In this document: in pieces, positions 6,863 to 14,700 of the stretch
How the letters are laid out: each line of letters begins with the position of its first letter
How positions within the stretch are numbered: position 1 is the stretch's first letter
NCBI GenBank assembly: GCA_947424995.1
Contig: CANDYO010000007.1
Span: 1 to 22,232, forward strand
DNA length: 22,232 nucleotides
From: Rickettsiales bacterium
GTDB taxonomy: Bacteria; Pseudomonadota; Alphaproteobacteria; Rickettsiales; CANDYO01
Direction: 5' to 3'
Made by a program: the position numbers and the translations under genes
The notes under the pieces: model-generated
Database searches by the model: none
Seen by the model: only the letters and a program-made list of their open reading frames with translations
What the model was told of the DNA's origin: nothing

Positions 6863-7798
6863 TCAAGCAATAATTGCTTTTATATCATTAACCGATTGAA
6901 TATTAACTAAAGTAAAACTAGCATCAATGCGTTTATTCATTCCATTTAAAACTTTGCCAGCGCCAATTTCAGTGATATTGCTGACCCCTAGTTCTTTTAA
7001 GGTTAAAATGCTTTCGCGCCACTTCACCATTCCAGAGATTTGTTCAATCAAGCAGTTAATTATATGATCAGGCTCGGTGATGCCATCAGCTAATATGTTA
7101 GCGATGAGTGGAACTTTAGCGGGTAAGATTTTAGTTTCATACAAGGCTTTTTCCATAGTTTCTTTTACCGGTTCCATTAAGCTACAATGAAAAGGAGCGC
7201 TTACTGGAAGTTTAATAGCTTTAAATCCAGCCGCAGCTATTTGAGCGCAGGCTAAATCTATTGCTTCTAGATGACCACTAATTACTATTTGCCCAGGGCA
7301 ATTATCATTAGCGATTTCACAAATATAACCATCTTGATTAACGTATTTAAGAATTTCGGTAATTTGTTCTAGGTTCATCCCTAAAACGGCAGCCATAGCG
7401 CCAACTCCAGGAGCTACAGCATTCTGCATGGTCAAACCGCGTAGCTTTACAAGCTTTGCGGTATCTTTAAGCGAAATTGCTTCAGCTGCGCATAAGGCGG
7501 TATATTCTCCTAAAGAATGTCCAGCAACATATTGGCAAAGATCAGTAATTTTCTTGCCTGTTTCATGTTGTAATGTACGTAAAATAGCCATTGAAGTGGT
7601 CATTATTGCTGGTTGGGCATTCGCGGTGAGGGTTAACTCATCGGTGGGGCCATTAAAAATAATTGCTGATAGTTTTTGATTTAATGCATCATCAACTTCT
7701 TCAAATACTTGACGGGCAATTGGGAAATTATCATAAAATTCTTTGCCCATACCAACGGTTTGAGAACCTTGGCCAGGGAATACGAAAGCTGTTTTCAT
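6863..7798 (-). CDS. fabD: malonyl CoA-acyl carrier protein transacylase
   Basis: This enzyme moves malonyl from CoA to acyl carrier protein to start type II fatty acid synthesis in the cytoplasm. The 311-residue protein begins with the family signature AFVFPGQGSQ (oxyanion Gln11). It carries the nucleophile motif AGHSLGEY with Ser95, the malonate-binding arginine in KLVKLRGLTMQ (Arg120), and the catalytic histidine in APFHCSLM (His204). GGAAG lies a few bases before ATG 7798. No other fab gene is adjacent, so it is split from the usual fabD-fabG-acpP cluster. It is the first gene of the minus-strand run and is divergent from truB across a 360-bp gap holding element 3. Confidence 0.96.
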   Translation of the reverse strand: MKTAFVFPGQGSQTVGMGKEFYDNFPIARQVFEEVDDALNQKLSAIIFNGPTDELTLTANAQPAIMTTSMAILRTLQHETGKKITDLCQYVAGHSLGEYTALCAAEAISLKDTAKLVKLRGLTMQNAVAPGVGAMAAVLGMNLEQITEILKYVNQDGYICEIANDNCPGQIVISGHLEAIDLACAQIAAAGFKAIKLPVSAPFHCSLMEPVKETMEKALYETKILPAKVPLIANILADGITEPDHIINCLIEQISGMVKWRESILTLKELGVSNITEIGAGKVLNGMNKRIDASFTLVNIQSVNDIKAIIA

Positions 7799-7888
7799 TG
7801 TTCTTCCATTTTTAAAGTGGTTAAGAGTGTGTATCTAGATTATTACATGAGATTATCTATGTTTATGTAAATCAATAGAAGAAACAGA

Positions 7889-8030
7889 ACGATGACGTCA
7901 TCCTTGCGCCTTTAGGCGCGGGGATCCAGTTGAAATCTCTTATAAGTTTTGATAACTATAGGTTTATAAAAGTTTTAAACTGGACCCTCGGGACGCTTTG
8001 CGCTCCAGGGGTGACGGCCTCATTTTGCTT
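7889..8030 (+). repeat. palindromic element 3
   Basis: The core runs from CGTCA (7896-7900) to TGACG (8012-8016). The left arm TCCTTGCGCC-TTTA-GGCGCGGGGA pairs fully (two G-T pairs), although its sequence differs from the arms of elements 4 and 6. The core is bounded by CCAGTT (7926 on) and AACTGG (7978 on), and the right arm is a bulged hairpin around 7985-8010. It fills much of the 360-bp fabD/truB divergent gap. Apart from a weak truB promoter, I see nothing else there. Confidence 0.85.
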
Positions 8031-8101
8031 GAATAAATAAGAAAAACTAATCTCAGATATATGCAATGATCTTATCATATCACTAAAATAAATAAGCATT
8101 T

Positions 8102-8130
8102 TTGTGGTAAATAGCAAGATTTGTTATTAA
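8102..8130 (+). promoter_or_regulatory. possible truB promoter
   Basis: TTGTGG (8102-8107) is followed after 17 bases by TATTAA (8125-8130), 28 bases before the truB ATG. The box matches are partial, so this is a weak call for the promoter driving the truB-rpsO-pnp block. Confidence 0.3.
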
Positions 8131-8158
8131 TATAAACAAAAAATAGGAATAGAAAGTT

Positions 8159-9052
8159 ATGAATTTATATAATGGTTGGTTGGTGATTGATAAACCTGTA
8201 GGCAGTAGTTCAAACGATGCGGTACAAAAAATAAAAAGATTAGTCGGTAAAGTAAATAAAGTAGGGCATGCAGGTACATTAGATCCATTAGCCCAAGGAG
8301 TCTTACCAATTGCAATAGGCGAGGCCACCAAAACAGTTCAATATCTAATGGATGCCACTAAAGAGTATGAATTTGACGTCACTTGGGGACAAGAGCGTAC
8401 AACTGGCGATGCGGAAGGGGAAATTAGCGCTCAAGGTGGAAATACTCCGGATATCAAAGCTATTGAAGGAGCGTTGCCAAAATTCATTGGTGAAATTATG
8501 CAGATGCCGCCAATATATTCAGCGTTAAAAATTAATGGGCAACCTGCTTATAAATTAGCGCGTAAAGGAGAAGAGGTTAAATTAAGTCCACGTAAGATTA
8601 CAATTGAGGATTTTGCATTAATAAATCATGATCAAGATCAAGGTATAAGTAAGTTTAAGGTGACGTGTGGTAAAGGTACATATGTTAGATCATTAGCAGT
8701 AGATATTGCTAGGACTCTTGCCACATATGGTTATGTTTCTTATTTAAAAAGAACAAGAGTCGGTAATTTTTTTATTAATGATGCAATTATGCTAGCAAAT
8801 TTAATGAATATAGTGCATAATGACGAAATTCAAAAGCATTTGCTTTCTGTAACGTATGGGCTGGGCGACATCCTGGCTGTAGAAGTGAGTGCTGATCAAG
8901 CGAAAACCTTAAGGAATGGAGTGCAAATATTTTTGCAAGACCATTCGCAAGCTTCAGAGCAGTTAGTGCAAATACTAATGCAAGGGGTTTTGCAGGCAAT
9001 CGTTTGTATGGATAAAGGGCTATGTAAGCCTATAAGAGTATTTAATTTATAA
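8159..9052 (+). CDS. truB: tRNA pseudouridine(55) synthase
   Basis: This enzyme converts uridine 55 in the T-loop of tRNAs to pseudouridine. The 297-residue protein shows GWLVIDKPVGSSSNDAV at the N-terminus, the catalytic motif VGHAGTLDPLAQGVL with Asp42, and the later RNA-binding/catalytic segments MPPIYSALKINGQPAYKLAR and CGKGTYVRSLAVDIA. The length is normal. ATG 8159 has an AGGAAT purine stretch further upstream. It ends 11 bases before rpsO. The truB-rpsO-pnp order is widely conserved in bacteria and supports all three calls. Confidence 0.96.
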   Translation: MNLYNGWLVIDKPVGSSSNDAVQKIKRLVGKVNKVGHAGTLDPLAQGVLPIAIGEATKTVQYLMDATKEYEFDVTWGQERTTGDAEGEISAQGGNTPDIKAIEGALPKFIGEIMQMPPIYSALKINGQPAYKLARKGEEVKLSPRKITIEDFALINHDQDQGISKFKVTCGKGTYVRSLAVDIARTLATYGYVSYLKRTRVGNFFINDAIMLANLMNIVHNDEIQKHLLSVTYGLGDILAVEVSADQAKTLRNGVQIFLQDHSQASEQLVQILMQGVLQAIVCMDKGLCKPIRVFNL

Positions 9053-9063
9053 CGGAGATTTAG

Positions 9064-9333
9064 ATGTCGATAACTAGTGAAGAAAAACAAAAATTGATTA
9101 AAGAATATGCAGTGCACTCTATTGATACAGGTTCTCCTGAAGTTCAGGTTGCTGTTTTAACTAAAAGAATCAATACTTTAACTGAGCATATGAAGATTAA
9201 TAAAAAAGATTTTAGCACCAGACGTGGGTTGCTTATTTTAGTTGGAAGAAGAAATAGATTACTTGCGTACGTACGCGGTAAAAGTTTTGATAGATATAAA
9301 GAGTTAATATCTAGATTAGGATTACGTAAATAA
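9064..9333 (+). CDS. rpsO: 30S ribosomal protein S15
   Basis: This 89-residue primary 16S rRNA-binding protein helps build the platform of the small subunit. Visible family features are YAVHSIDTGSPEVQVAVLT near residues 15-33, the LTEHMKINKKDFSTRRGL segment near 40-57, and the C-terminal LVGRRNRLLAYVRG and YKELISRLGLRK. GGAG lies six bases before ATG 9064. It is followed by a 135-bp structured leader ahead of pnp. Confidence 0.98.
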   Translation: MSITSEEKQKLIKEYAVHSIDTGSPEVQVAVLTKRINTLTEHMKINKKDFSTRRGLLILVGRRNRLLAYVRGKSFDRYKELISRLGLRK

Positions 9334-9352
9334 TCTTCAGGATTATTTTTTA

Positions 9353-9385
9353 AGGGAGAGGTCAACTTTTAAGTTACCTCTCCCT
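9353..9385 (+). promoter_or_regulatory. strong hairpin in the rpsO-pnp spacer
   Basis: AGGGAGAGGT (9353-9362) pairs perfectly with ACCTCTCCCT (9376-9385), and an inner AACTT/AAGTT extends the stem to about 15 bp with a one-base bulge. The bases that follow are AAAATATTTAAAGCC, with no U-tract, so it does not look like an intrinsic terminator. In E. coli this spacer carries an RNase III hairpin through which PNPase controls its own mRNA; a similar role here is an inference from position and shape. Confidence 0.6.
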
Positions 9386-9399
9386 AAAATATTTAAAGC

Positions 9400-9442
9400 C
9401 TATAAAAATGATTTTATAGCTAAACTTAAAGAGTTAGGTTTA
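9400..9442 (+). promoter_or_regulatory. two further hairpins in the pnp leader
   Basis: CTATAAAA (9400-9407) pairs with TTTTATAG (9412-9419) around a four-base loop. TAAACTTAA (9421-9429) pairs with TTAGGTTTA (9434-9442), with one G-T pair and an AGAG loop. With the stronger stem at 9353-9385, the pnp leader is a row of three stem-loops ending 26 bases before the ATG. Confidence 0.45.
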
Positions 9443-9468
9443 CAATTGATAAAGGGAATAAAAATTTT

Positions 9469-11736
9469 ATGTTTAAAATAATCAGCAAAGAAATTGAATG
9501 GGCTGGCAGTAAATTAAAAATAGAAACTGGTAAAATTGCTAGACAAGCTGATGGAGCTGTAGTGGTTACTTATGGTGAAACCATAATTTTATGTACAGTT
9601 GTATCAGATAAAAAGAAAAAAGAAGGAATAGATTTTCTTCCTCTAACCGTGCATTACAAAGAAATGTTTTTTGCCGCTGGACGTATTCCAGGTGGGTTTT
9701 TTAAGCGCGAAGGTAGATCTAGTGAAAAAGAAACTTTAGTATCACGTTTAATTGATCGCCCGATTAGACCATTATTTCCAGATAATTACTATCATGAAAC
9801 TCAAGTTATTTGTACAGTTCTGTCATTTGATAATATCCATGATGCGGATATTTTAGCGGTGATTGGGACAGCAGCAGCACTCGCTATTTCACGGATTCCT
9901 TTTGGAGGCCCAGTAGCTGCAGCTAAAGTTGGCTATAAAGAAGGGCAGTATATATTAAATCCAAGAATCGGTACTTCGCTTGCTGAAGGTGAGTTAGATT
10001 TAGTAGTAGCTGGAACAGTAGATTCAGTGCTTATGGTAGAATCAGAAGCTAAAATGCTATCTGAAGAAATAATGTTAGGTGCGGTGAATTTCGGTCATCA
10101 ACAAATGCAACCAGTATTGCAAATGATTAATGAATTAGCAGCTGAAGCTGGCGTTGCTAAAACAGAAGTTATCGCTGCTGATCATTCAAAAATAGATAAA
10201 GAAATAGCTAAGGCTATCGACACTCAATTGCGTGATGCTTATAAAGAAACAGATAAACAAGCTAGATATATTAAAGTTGATGCTGCTAAAAAAGAAGCTG
10301 TCGCTATATTGTTAGATTTAGGCGCGGAAGAGCCAGCAATCAATGTGGCTTTTAAGCATTTACAACAACATATAGTTCGTCGTCAAATTGTTGATTTAGG
10401 CAAGCGTATTGATGGACGTGGCGTGGCAGATGTTCGCGCTATTGAATGTGAAGTGTCTTTCCTACCGAGAGTACATGGTTCAGCTTTATTCACTCGTGGT
10501 GAAACTCAAGTTGTTGCTGGTACCACTTTAGGTTCAGGTAGTGATGAGCAGATGATTGATGCTCTTGAAGGCGAAAGCAAAGAAAAATTTATGCTACATT
10601 ATAATTTTCCTGCGTATTCAGTTGGTGAAGCAACTCCATCTAGAGGACCTGGTAGAAGAGAAATTGGTCACGGTAAACTAGCTTGGAGAGCAATTCATCA
10701 AGTGTTGCCAACTAAAGCAGAATTTCCATATACCATCAGAGTAGTTTCTGAAGTTACTGAATCTAATGGGTCTTCTTCAATGGCAACAGTTTGTGGTAGT
10801 ATTCTATCACTTATGGATGCCGGAGTGCCAATTAAAGCTCCAGTTGCAGGTATTGCAATGGGATTAATTTTAGAGCCAGATAAATATGTAGTGATTTCTG
10901 ATATTTTAGGTGATGAAGATCATTTGGGTGATATGGATTTCAAAGTGGCTGGTACAGAAGCAGGTATTACAGCTCTGCAAATGGATATTAAAGTTAGAGG
11001 CATTAGCTCAGAAATTATGAAAGTTGCTTTAGCTCAAGCTAAAGATGGCAGAATGCATATTTTAAGCAAAATGAATGCAGCACTTAATACTCCTAGAACA
11101 GCGGTGAATGAATATGCTCCATCAATTATTACTATCAAGGTTAGTAAAGATAAGATCCGTGAATTAATTGGACCAGGTGGTAAAGTTATTAAAGGCATTT
11201 GTGAAGAAACTAAAGCAAAGGTTGATATTGATGACAATGGTGTTGTTACTATCTCATCATTAGGTTTAGAGCAAGGTCTTAAAGCGCAGAAAATGATTGA
11301 AGATATTGCAATGGATCCAGAAGTAAATAAAGTTTATCATGGTAAAGTTGTAAAAATTATGGAATTTGGTGCTTTTGTTAATGTTATGCCAGGTCGTGAT
11401 GGTTTCTTACATGTCAGTGAAATAGCTAATGAAAAAGTTGCAAGTGTTAGCGATGTGTTAAAAGATAGTGATCAAGTTTGGGTTAAAGTTGTTGGTTTTG
11501 ATCAACGCGGTAAAGTAAAATTATCGATGAAAGTTGTTAATCAAGAAAATGGCGAAGATCTAGGTGGTAGTGTTGCTGTGAGTAATAGTGAAGCTAGTAG
11601 TGAGCCTCGTCCTGCTCGTGGACCTAGACCTGCTGGCGGCAATAACAATAAACGCCCTAATTCTTCTCCTGCGGCTGCGCCTAGAAATAAAGCGCCTGAG
11701 CCGCAACCGGCTGAAAAAAGAAAATATTTCAGTTAG
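9469..11736 (+). CDS. pnp: polyribonucleotide nucleotidyltransferase (PNPase)
   Basis: This is a phosphorolytic 3'-5' exoribonuclease of the RNA decay machinery. The 755 residues contain two RNase PH domains (about 10-145 and 325-465) joined by a helical linker. The catalytic stretch GDEDHLGDMDFKVAGTEAG lies near 483-501. A KH domain follows with the GPGGKVIKGI loop near 564-573, then an S1 domain (KVVKIMEFGAFVNVMPGRDGF, in about 624-644). The last 50 residues are a low-complexity Pro/Arg/Asn tail ending AEKRKYFS. The only purine box, AAAGGG, is about 12 bases before ATG 9469, a loose spacing. engB starts two bases after the stop. Confidence 0.98.
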   Translation: MFKIISKEIEWAGSKLKIETGKIARQADGAVVVTYGETIILCTVVSDKKKKEGIDFLPLTVHYKEMFFAAGRIPGGFFKREGRSSEKETLVSRLIDRPIRPLFPDNYYHETQVICTVLSFDNIHDADILAVIGTAAALAISRIPFGGPVAAAKVGYKEGQYILNPRIGTSLAEGELDLVVAGTVDSVLMVESEAKMLSEEIMLGAVNFGHQQMQPVLQMINELAAEAGVAKTEVIAADHSKIDKEIAKAIDTQLRDAYKETDKQARYIKVDAAKKEAVAILLDLGAEEPAINVAFKHLQQHIVRRQIVDLGKRIDGRGVADVRAIECEVSFLPRVHGSALFTRGETQVVAGTTLGSGSDEQMIDALEGESKEKFMLHYNFPAYSVGEATPSRGPGRREIGHGKLAWRAIHQVLPTKAEFPYTIRVVSEVTESNGSSSMATVCGSILSLMDAGVPIKAPVAGIAMGLILEPDKYVVISDILGDEDHLGDMDFKVAGTEAGITALQMDIKVRGISSEIMKVALAQAKDGRMHILSKMNAALNTPRTAVNEYAPSIITIKVSKDKIRELIGPGGKVIKGICEETKAKVDIDDNGVVTISSLGLEQGLKAQKMIEDIAMDPEVNKVYHGKVVKIMEFGAFVNVMPGRDGFLHVSEIANEKVASVSDVLKDSDQVWVKVVGFDQRGKVKLSMKVVNQENGEDLGGSVAVSNSEASSEPRPARGPRPAGGNNNKRPNSSPAAAPRNKAPEPQPAEKRKYFS

Positions 11737-11738
11737 TT

Positions 11739-12431
11739 ATGTCTGAAGTAAAAGAAAGTAAGGCTGTTAATCTAAATGGAGGAGAGTTAAACTATAACGC
11801 AGATTTGCTAAACGATGCAACGCGTTATTTTAGCTCTCCTTGTCAATTCGTAATAGGAGTGACTGATTATAGTATTTTTCCCCCGGCTGATATACCAGAA
11901 TTTGCTTTTATTGGTAGATCAAATGTAGGTAAATCTAGCTTACTAAATGCATTAGTAAAACATAAAGGATTAGCAAGAGTTTCAGTAACTCCTGGCCGTA
12001 CTCAGCAGGTGAACTTTTTTCGTCTTGGAGATAAAACTGATAAAACTTTAATGCTAGTGGATTTACCTGGTTATGGTTTTGCTAAAGCACCTAAAAATTT
12101 AGTTAAAGCCTGGGAAAGAATGAGTCTTGGTTATCTTAAAAATAGGACTAGTTTAAAACGTTTATTTTTATTGATTGATGCTAGACATGGTTTTAAGAAA
12201 AATGACTTAGATTTTATGAGTCAATTAGAGAAATTTGGTATAGCATATCAAATAGTCTTAACTAAGCTCGATAAAACTAATAAAGAACAAGTGAAGGCGA
12301 TAATATCTTTTGCCCAAGAGAACGCTATATATCATGCCTCTATGTTTCCGGATATGGTGCTTTGCAGTAGTAAAGTAGGTTATGGTATAGAGGAATTAAG
12401 AAACTATATTTACCATTCATTATTGAGTTAA
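11739..12431 (+). CDS. engB: ribosome biogenesis GTPase EngB/YsxC
   Basis: This GTPase is needed for late assembly of the large ribosomal subunit. The 230 residues carry G1 GRSNVGKSS (59-67), switch I TPGRTQQ (84-90), G3 DLPGYG (108-113), G4 TKLD (175-178) and a G5-like CSSK (199-202). The N-terminus is about 25 residues longer than compact family members. There is no ribosome binding site before ATG 11739, which suggests translational coupling to pnp two bases upstream. A GGAGGAG inside the N-terminal coding part has no suitable start after it. It is followed after four bases by the ArgB-like gene. Confidence 0.95.
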   Translation: MSEVKESKAVNLNGGELNYNADLLNDATRYFSSPCQFVIGVTDYSIFPPADIPEFAFIGRSNVGKSSLLNALVKHKGLARVSVTPGRTQQVNFFRLGDKTDKTLMLVDLPGYGFAKAPKNLVKAWERMSLGYLKNRTSLKRLFLLIDARHGFKKNDLDFMSQLEKFGIAYQIVLTKLDKTNKEQVKAIISFAQENAIYHASMFPDMVLCSSKVGYGIEELRNYIYHSLLS

Positions 12432-12435
12432 ATTA

Positions 12436-13302
12436 ATGACAAATCATATTAAAATTTTAACTACTGCTTTTAGTGAGCTAAGAAAATATAATGATGCTAT
12501 CTTTGTAATCAAATGTAACGCTCTTCTGCTTGAAGACAACGATTTACTTAAAGCTTTTGCTGAAGATGTAGTAGCTCTCAAAAGCGCTGGTATTAACGTG
12601 ATTATAGTCCATGATGGCACTAATATCGTCAATAATATGATGGATAAGTTTGGATTAAAAGGTGTTTCAGCTAATTTATGCAATACCGATCAAGCTACAG
12701 TAGAAATGGTAGAAATGATTCTTTCGGGCCATGTAAATAAGAAAATCGTTGCTCAAATTAATATTGCAGGTGGTAGCGCTATAGGTATTTCTGGTAAAGA
12801 TGGTCATTTTATGGTAGCTAAGCGCTCAAAAATCGCTCGTTATGACCATAGCGCTAGTGATAAAGTATTAAATTTTGGCTTTTTAGGTGAGCTAGCTTTA
12901 ATTAATCCTGATCTTTTATTATTATTAGAAGATAGTGATATGATTCCAGTGATATCGCCAATGACTATTGGTGAAGATCATCGAACTTATAAAATTGATG
13001 CTAATGATATTGCAGGAGCTATAGCTGCCGTCTTAAGTGCTTCAAAATTAATTTTTATGTCAGATCACTCAGGTATAACCGATTCTAAGGGTAAAATATT
13101 AAGAGAACTTACTTTAGCTCAAGTTAATAAAATACTCAATGATGACAAAAAAGATACTAGCACAACCAGTAAGTTACGCGCAGCATTAATGGCTTTCGAA
13201 CAAAATACAGAGATGGTGCATATTATTGATGGTAAAATTCCGCATGCTTTAATGCTTGAATTATTTACAGATGAGATAGTTGGCACTAAAATAAGTGAGT
13301 AG
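12436..13302 (+). CDS. ArgB-like amino-acid-kinase-fold protein, active site degraded
   Basis: The fold and order of motifs follow acetylglutamate kinase (288 residues, family about 260-300). VIK with Lys26 starts strand 1, GISGKDG is at 117-123, YKIDANDIAGAIAA stands at the NINAD motif, and FMSDHSGITDSKGKI stands at the LTDVPGVLD motif. However, the two phosphate-binding glycine loops are lost: the usual K(Y/L)GG reads KCNA, and HGGG reads HDGT (59-62). The arginine of the GLRVTD motif, which binds the substrate carboxylate, is absent (GVSANLCNTD). Lys246 may stand for the late catalytic lysine. No other arginine genes are present. It follows engB by four bases with no ribosome binding site of its own. 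It is most likely a non-catalytic or repurposed homologue; annotation as a working ArgB would be unsafe. Confidence 0.8.
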   Translation: MTNHIKILTTAFSELRKYNDAIFVIKCNALLLEDNDLLKAFAEDVVALKSAGINVIIVHDGTNIVNNMMDKFGLKGVSANLCNTDQATVEMVEMILSGHVNKKIVAQINIAGGSAIGISGKDGHFMVAKRSKIARYDHSASDKVLNFGFLGELALINPDLLLLLEDSDMIPVISPMTIGEDHRTYKIDANDIAGAIAAVLSASKLIFMSDHSGITDSKGKILRELTLAQVNKILNDDKKDTSTTSKLRAALMAFEQNTEMVHIIDGKIPHALMLELFTDEIVGTKISE

Positions 13303-13360
13303 TTAGTTTTTTAAAAACTATTGTATAAGATATTGTTTATATAAGTTGGCTATGAAATAA

Positions 13361-13506
13361 TACGATGACGTCACCCTTGGCCGAAGGCCGAGGGTCCAGT
13401 TTAAATCTTTTTAAATCATTGAGGCCTCTATAATTATAAGAGATTTTATCTGGATCCTCGCCACTAGCTGAAGCTAGCGGCAAGGATAACGGCCTTGCGT
13501 GCTTTT
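13361..13506 (+). repeat. palindromic element 4
   Basis: The core runs from CGTCA (13369-13373) to a degenerate TAACG (13487-13491). The left arm is CCCTTGGCC-GAA-GGCCGAGGG. The core lies between TCCAGTTTAA and a decayed TTATCTGGA. The right arm is ATCCTCGCCACTAGC-TGAA-GCTAGCGGCAAGGAT in consecutive parts, with two mismatched positions. The right flank GGCCTTGCGTGCTT mirrors the left flank of element 2, defining extended ends. It lies between the ArgB-like gene and ftsW, both on the plus strand. Confidence 0.85.
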
Positions 13507-13551
13507 TGTACATTTTATCTTATGTAATGGTGGTTTTTAAGAGGAAGTTTA

Positions 13552-14700
13552 GTGCAGCAAAATACACGTGGAAGTATTCTTGGATCTTGGCGGATGACGA
13601 TCGATCGTTATATGCTGGCAGCTATCGCAATTATATTAATTTTTAGCGTTATTATGGTTACTACTGCAAGCCCTGCAGTTGCAGAAAGAATTGGTTTGCA
13701 TTCTTTTTATTTTATCCAACGACAATTAGTTTTCTTATTTCTAGGTTCGCTAGTAATGCTAGGCATTTCCTTTTGTTCCTTTGAAATAATTCGTAAATTT
13801 GCTCTACTTGGGTTTGTAGTTTTTCTAATTTTGATGATAATTGTTTTATTCGTTGGAGAAGATATAAAAGGTTCTAAAAGATGGATTTCTTTGGGTATTA
13901 TTGCCATCCAGCCCTCTGAATTTATCAAGCCTTTCTTTACGGTAGTAACTGCAACAATATTAATGCAAAAATATACAGATCCTAAGTTTCCAGCTTTCAG
14001 TTTATCATCTCTGCTATATTTATTAGTAATAGGTTTAACTATATTGCAGCCAGACTTTGGAATGGCGATAACTATTTCGGCAGTTTGGGGGGGGCAAATG
14101 TTTCTTGCTGGCCTTTCTATGTTATGGATAATATTCTTAACTTTAGGAGGTTTAATTGGTTTAGTTGCAGCTTATACATTTCTACCGCATGTTACAGTAA
14201 GAATAAATAGCTTTTTAGATCCTAATACCAGTGAGAATTATCAAATTAAAAAATCAATAGAGGCTTTTGCTAATGGCGGAGTATTCGGTACGGGGCCTGG
14301 TGAAGGAATAGTAAAACAGCATCTACCAGACTCGCACACTGACTTCATTTTTGCGGTTATTGGCGAAGAGTTAGGGATGATTACCTGTATTTTAGTGATT
14401 ATATTATTTTCCTTTATCGTTATTCGAGGTTTAATTAGAGTAGCAAAAGTTGGTGATTTATTTGCTATTTTATCAGTATCAGGATTATTAATGCAGTTAG
14501 GTTTTCAAGCGATAGTAAATATAGGCGTTACATTACATTTATTACCAACTAAGGGTATGACTTTACCATTTATTAGCTATGGTGGTTCATCAATACTATC
14601 AGTTTCCATCATTATGGGCATTATTTTAGCTCTAACTCGAAAAAGATATGGAGTTAGACCAAACCACCATTTTATAGATATGAATTATGAAAAAAAATAA
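13552..14700 (+). CDS. ftsW: peptidoglycan glycosyltransferase FtsW
   Basis: This SEDS-family membrane protein polymerises septal peptidoglycan during division. The 382 residues contain about ten hydrophobic segments. Family markers are KGSKRWISLG near residue 110, ITLQPDFG-type sequence (LTILQPDFGMAI), the loop with GPGEGIVKQHLPDSHTDFIFAV and GEELG, and the FtsW-type ending LPTKGMTLPFISYGGSS. The start is GTG 13552, supported by GAGGAA a few bases upstream; the first residues (MQQNTRGS) are cytoplasmic. The murG ATG lies inside the last codons of this gene (14-base overlap), which favours FtsW over RodA and implies coupled translation. Confidence 0.94.
   Translation: MQQNTRGSILGSWRMTIDRYMLAAIAIILIFSVIMVTTASPAVAERIGLHSFYFIQRQLVFLFLGSLVMLGISFCSFEIIRKFALLGFVVFLILMIIVLFVGEDIKGSKRWISLGIIAIQPSEFIKPFFTVVTATILMQKYTDPKFPAFSLSSLLYLLVIGLTILQPDFGMAITISAVWGGQMFLAGLSMLWIIFLTLGGLIGLVAAYTFLPHVTVRINSFLDPNTSENYQIKKSIEAFANGGVFGTGPGEGIVKQHLPDSHTDFIFAVIGEELGMITCILVIILFSFIVIRGLIRVAKVGDLFAILSVSGLLMQLGFQAIVNIGVTLHLLPTKGMTLPFISYGGSSILSVSIIMGIILALTRKRYGVRPNHHFIDMNYEKK

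Noticed and set aside
8083..8331. Minus-strand ORF overlapping the truB start
   Set aside because: It is a shadow of the strongly supported truB and has no recognisable domain or ribosome binding site.
9353..9385. Intrinsic terminator of rpsO
   Set aside because: The stem is strong, but neither strand has a U-tract after it, and pnp follows in the conserved order.
11777..11786. Internal start of engB after GGAGGAGAG
   Set aside because: No ATG, GTG or TTG lies at a suitable distance after the purine run; the upstream ATG two bases after pnp is kept.
12436..13302. Annotation as functional acetylglutamate kinase ArgB
   Set aside because: Both glycine-rich loops and the substrate arginine are missing, so the standard reaction is unlikely.
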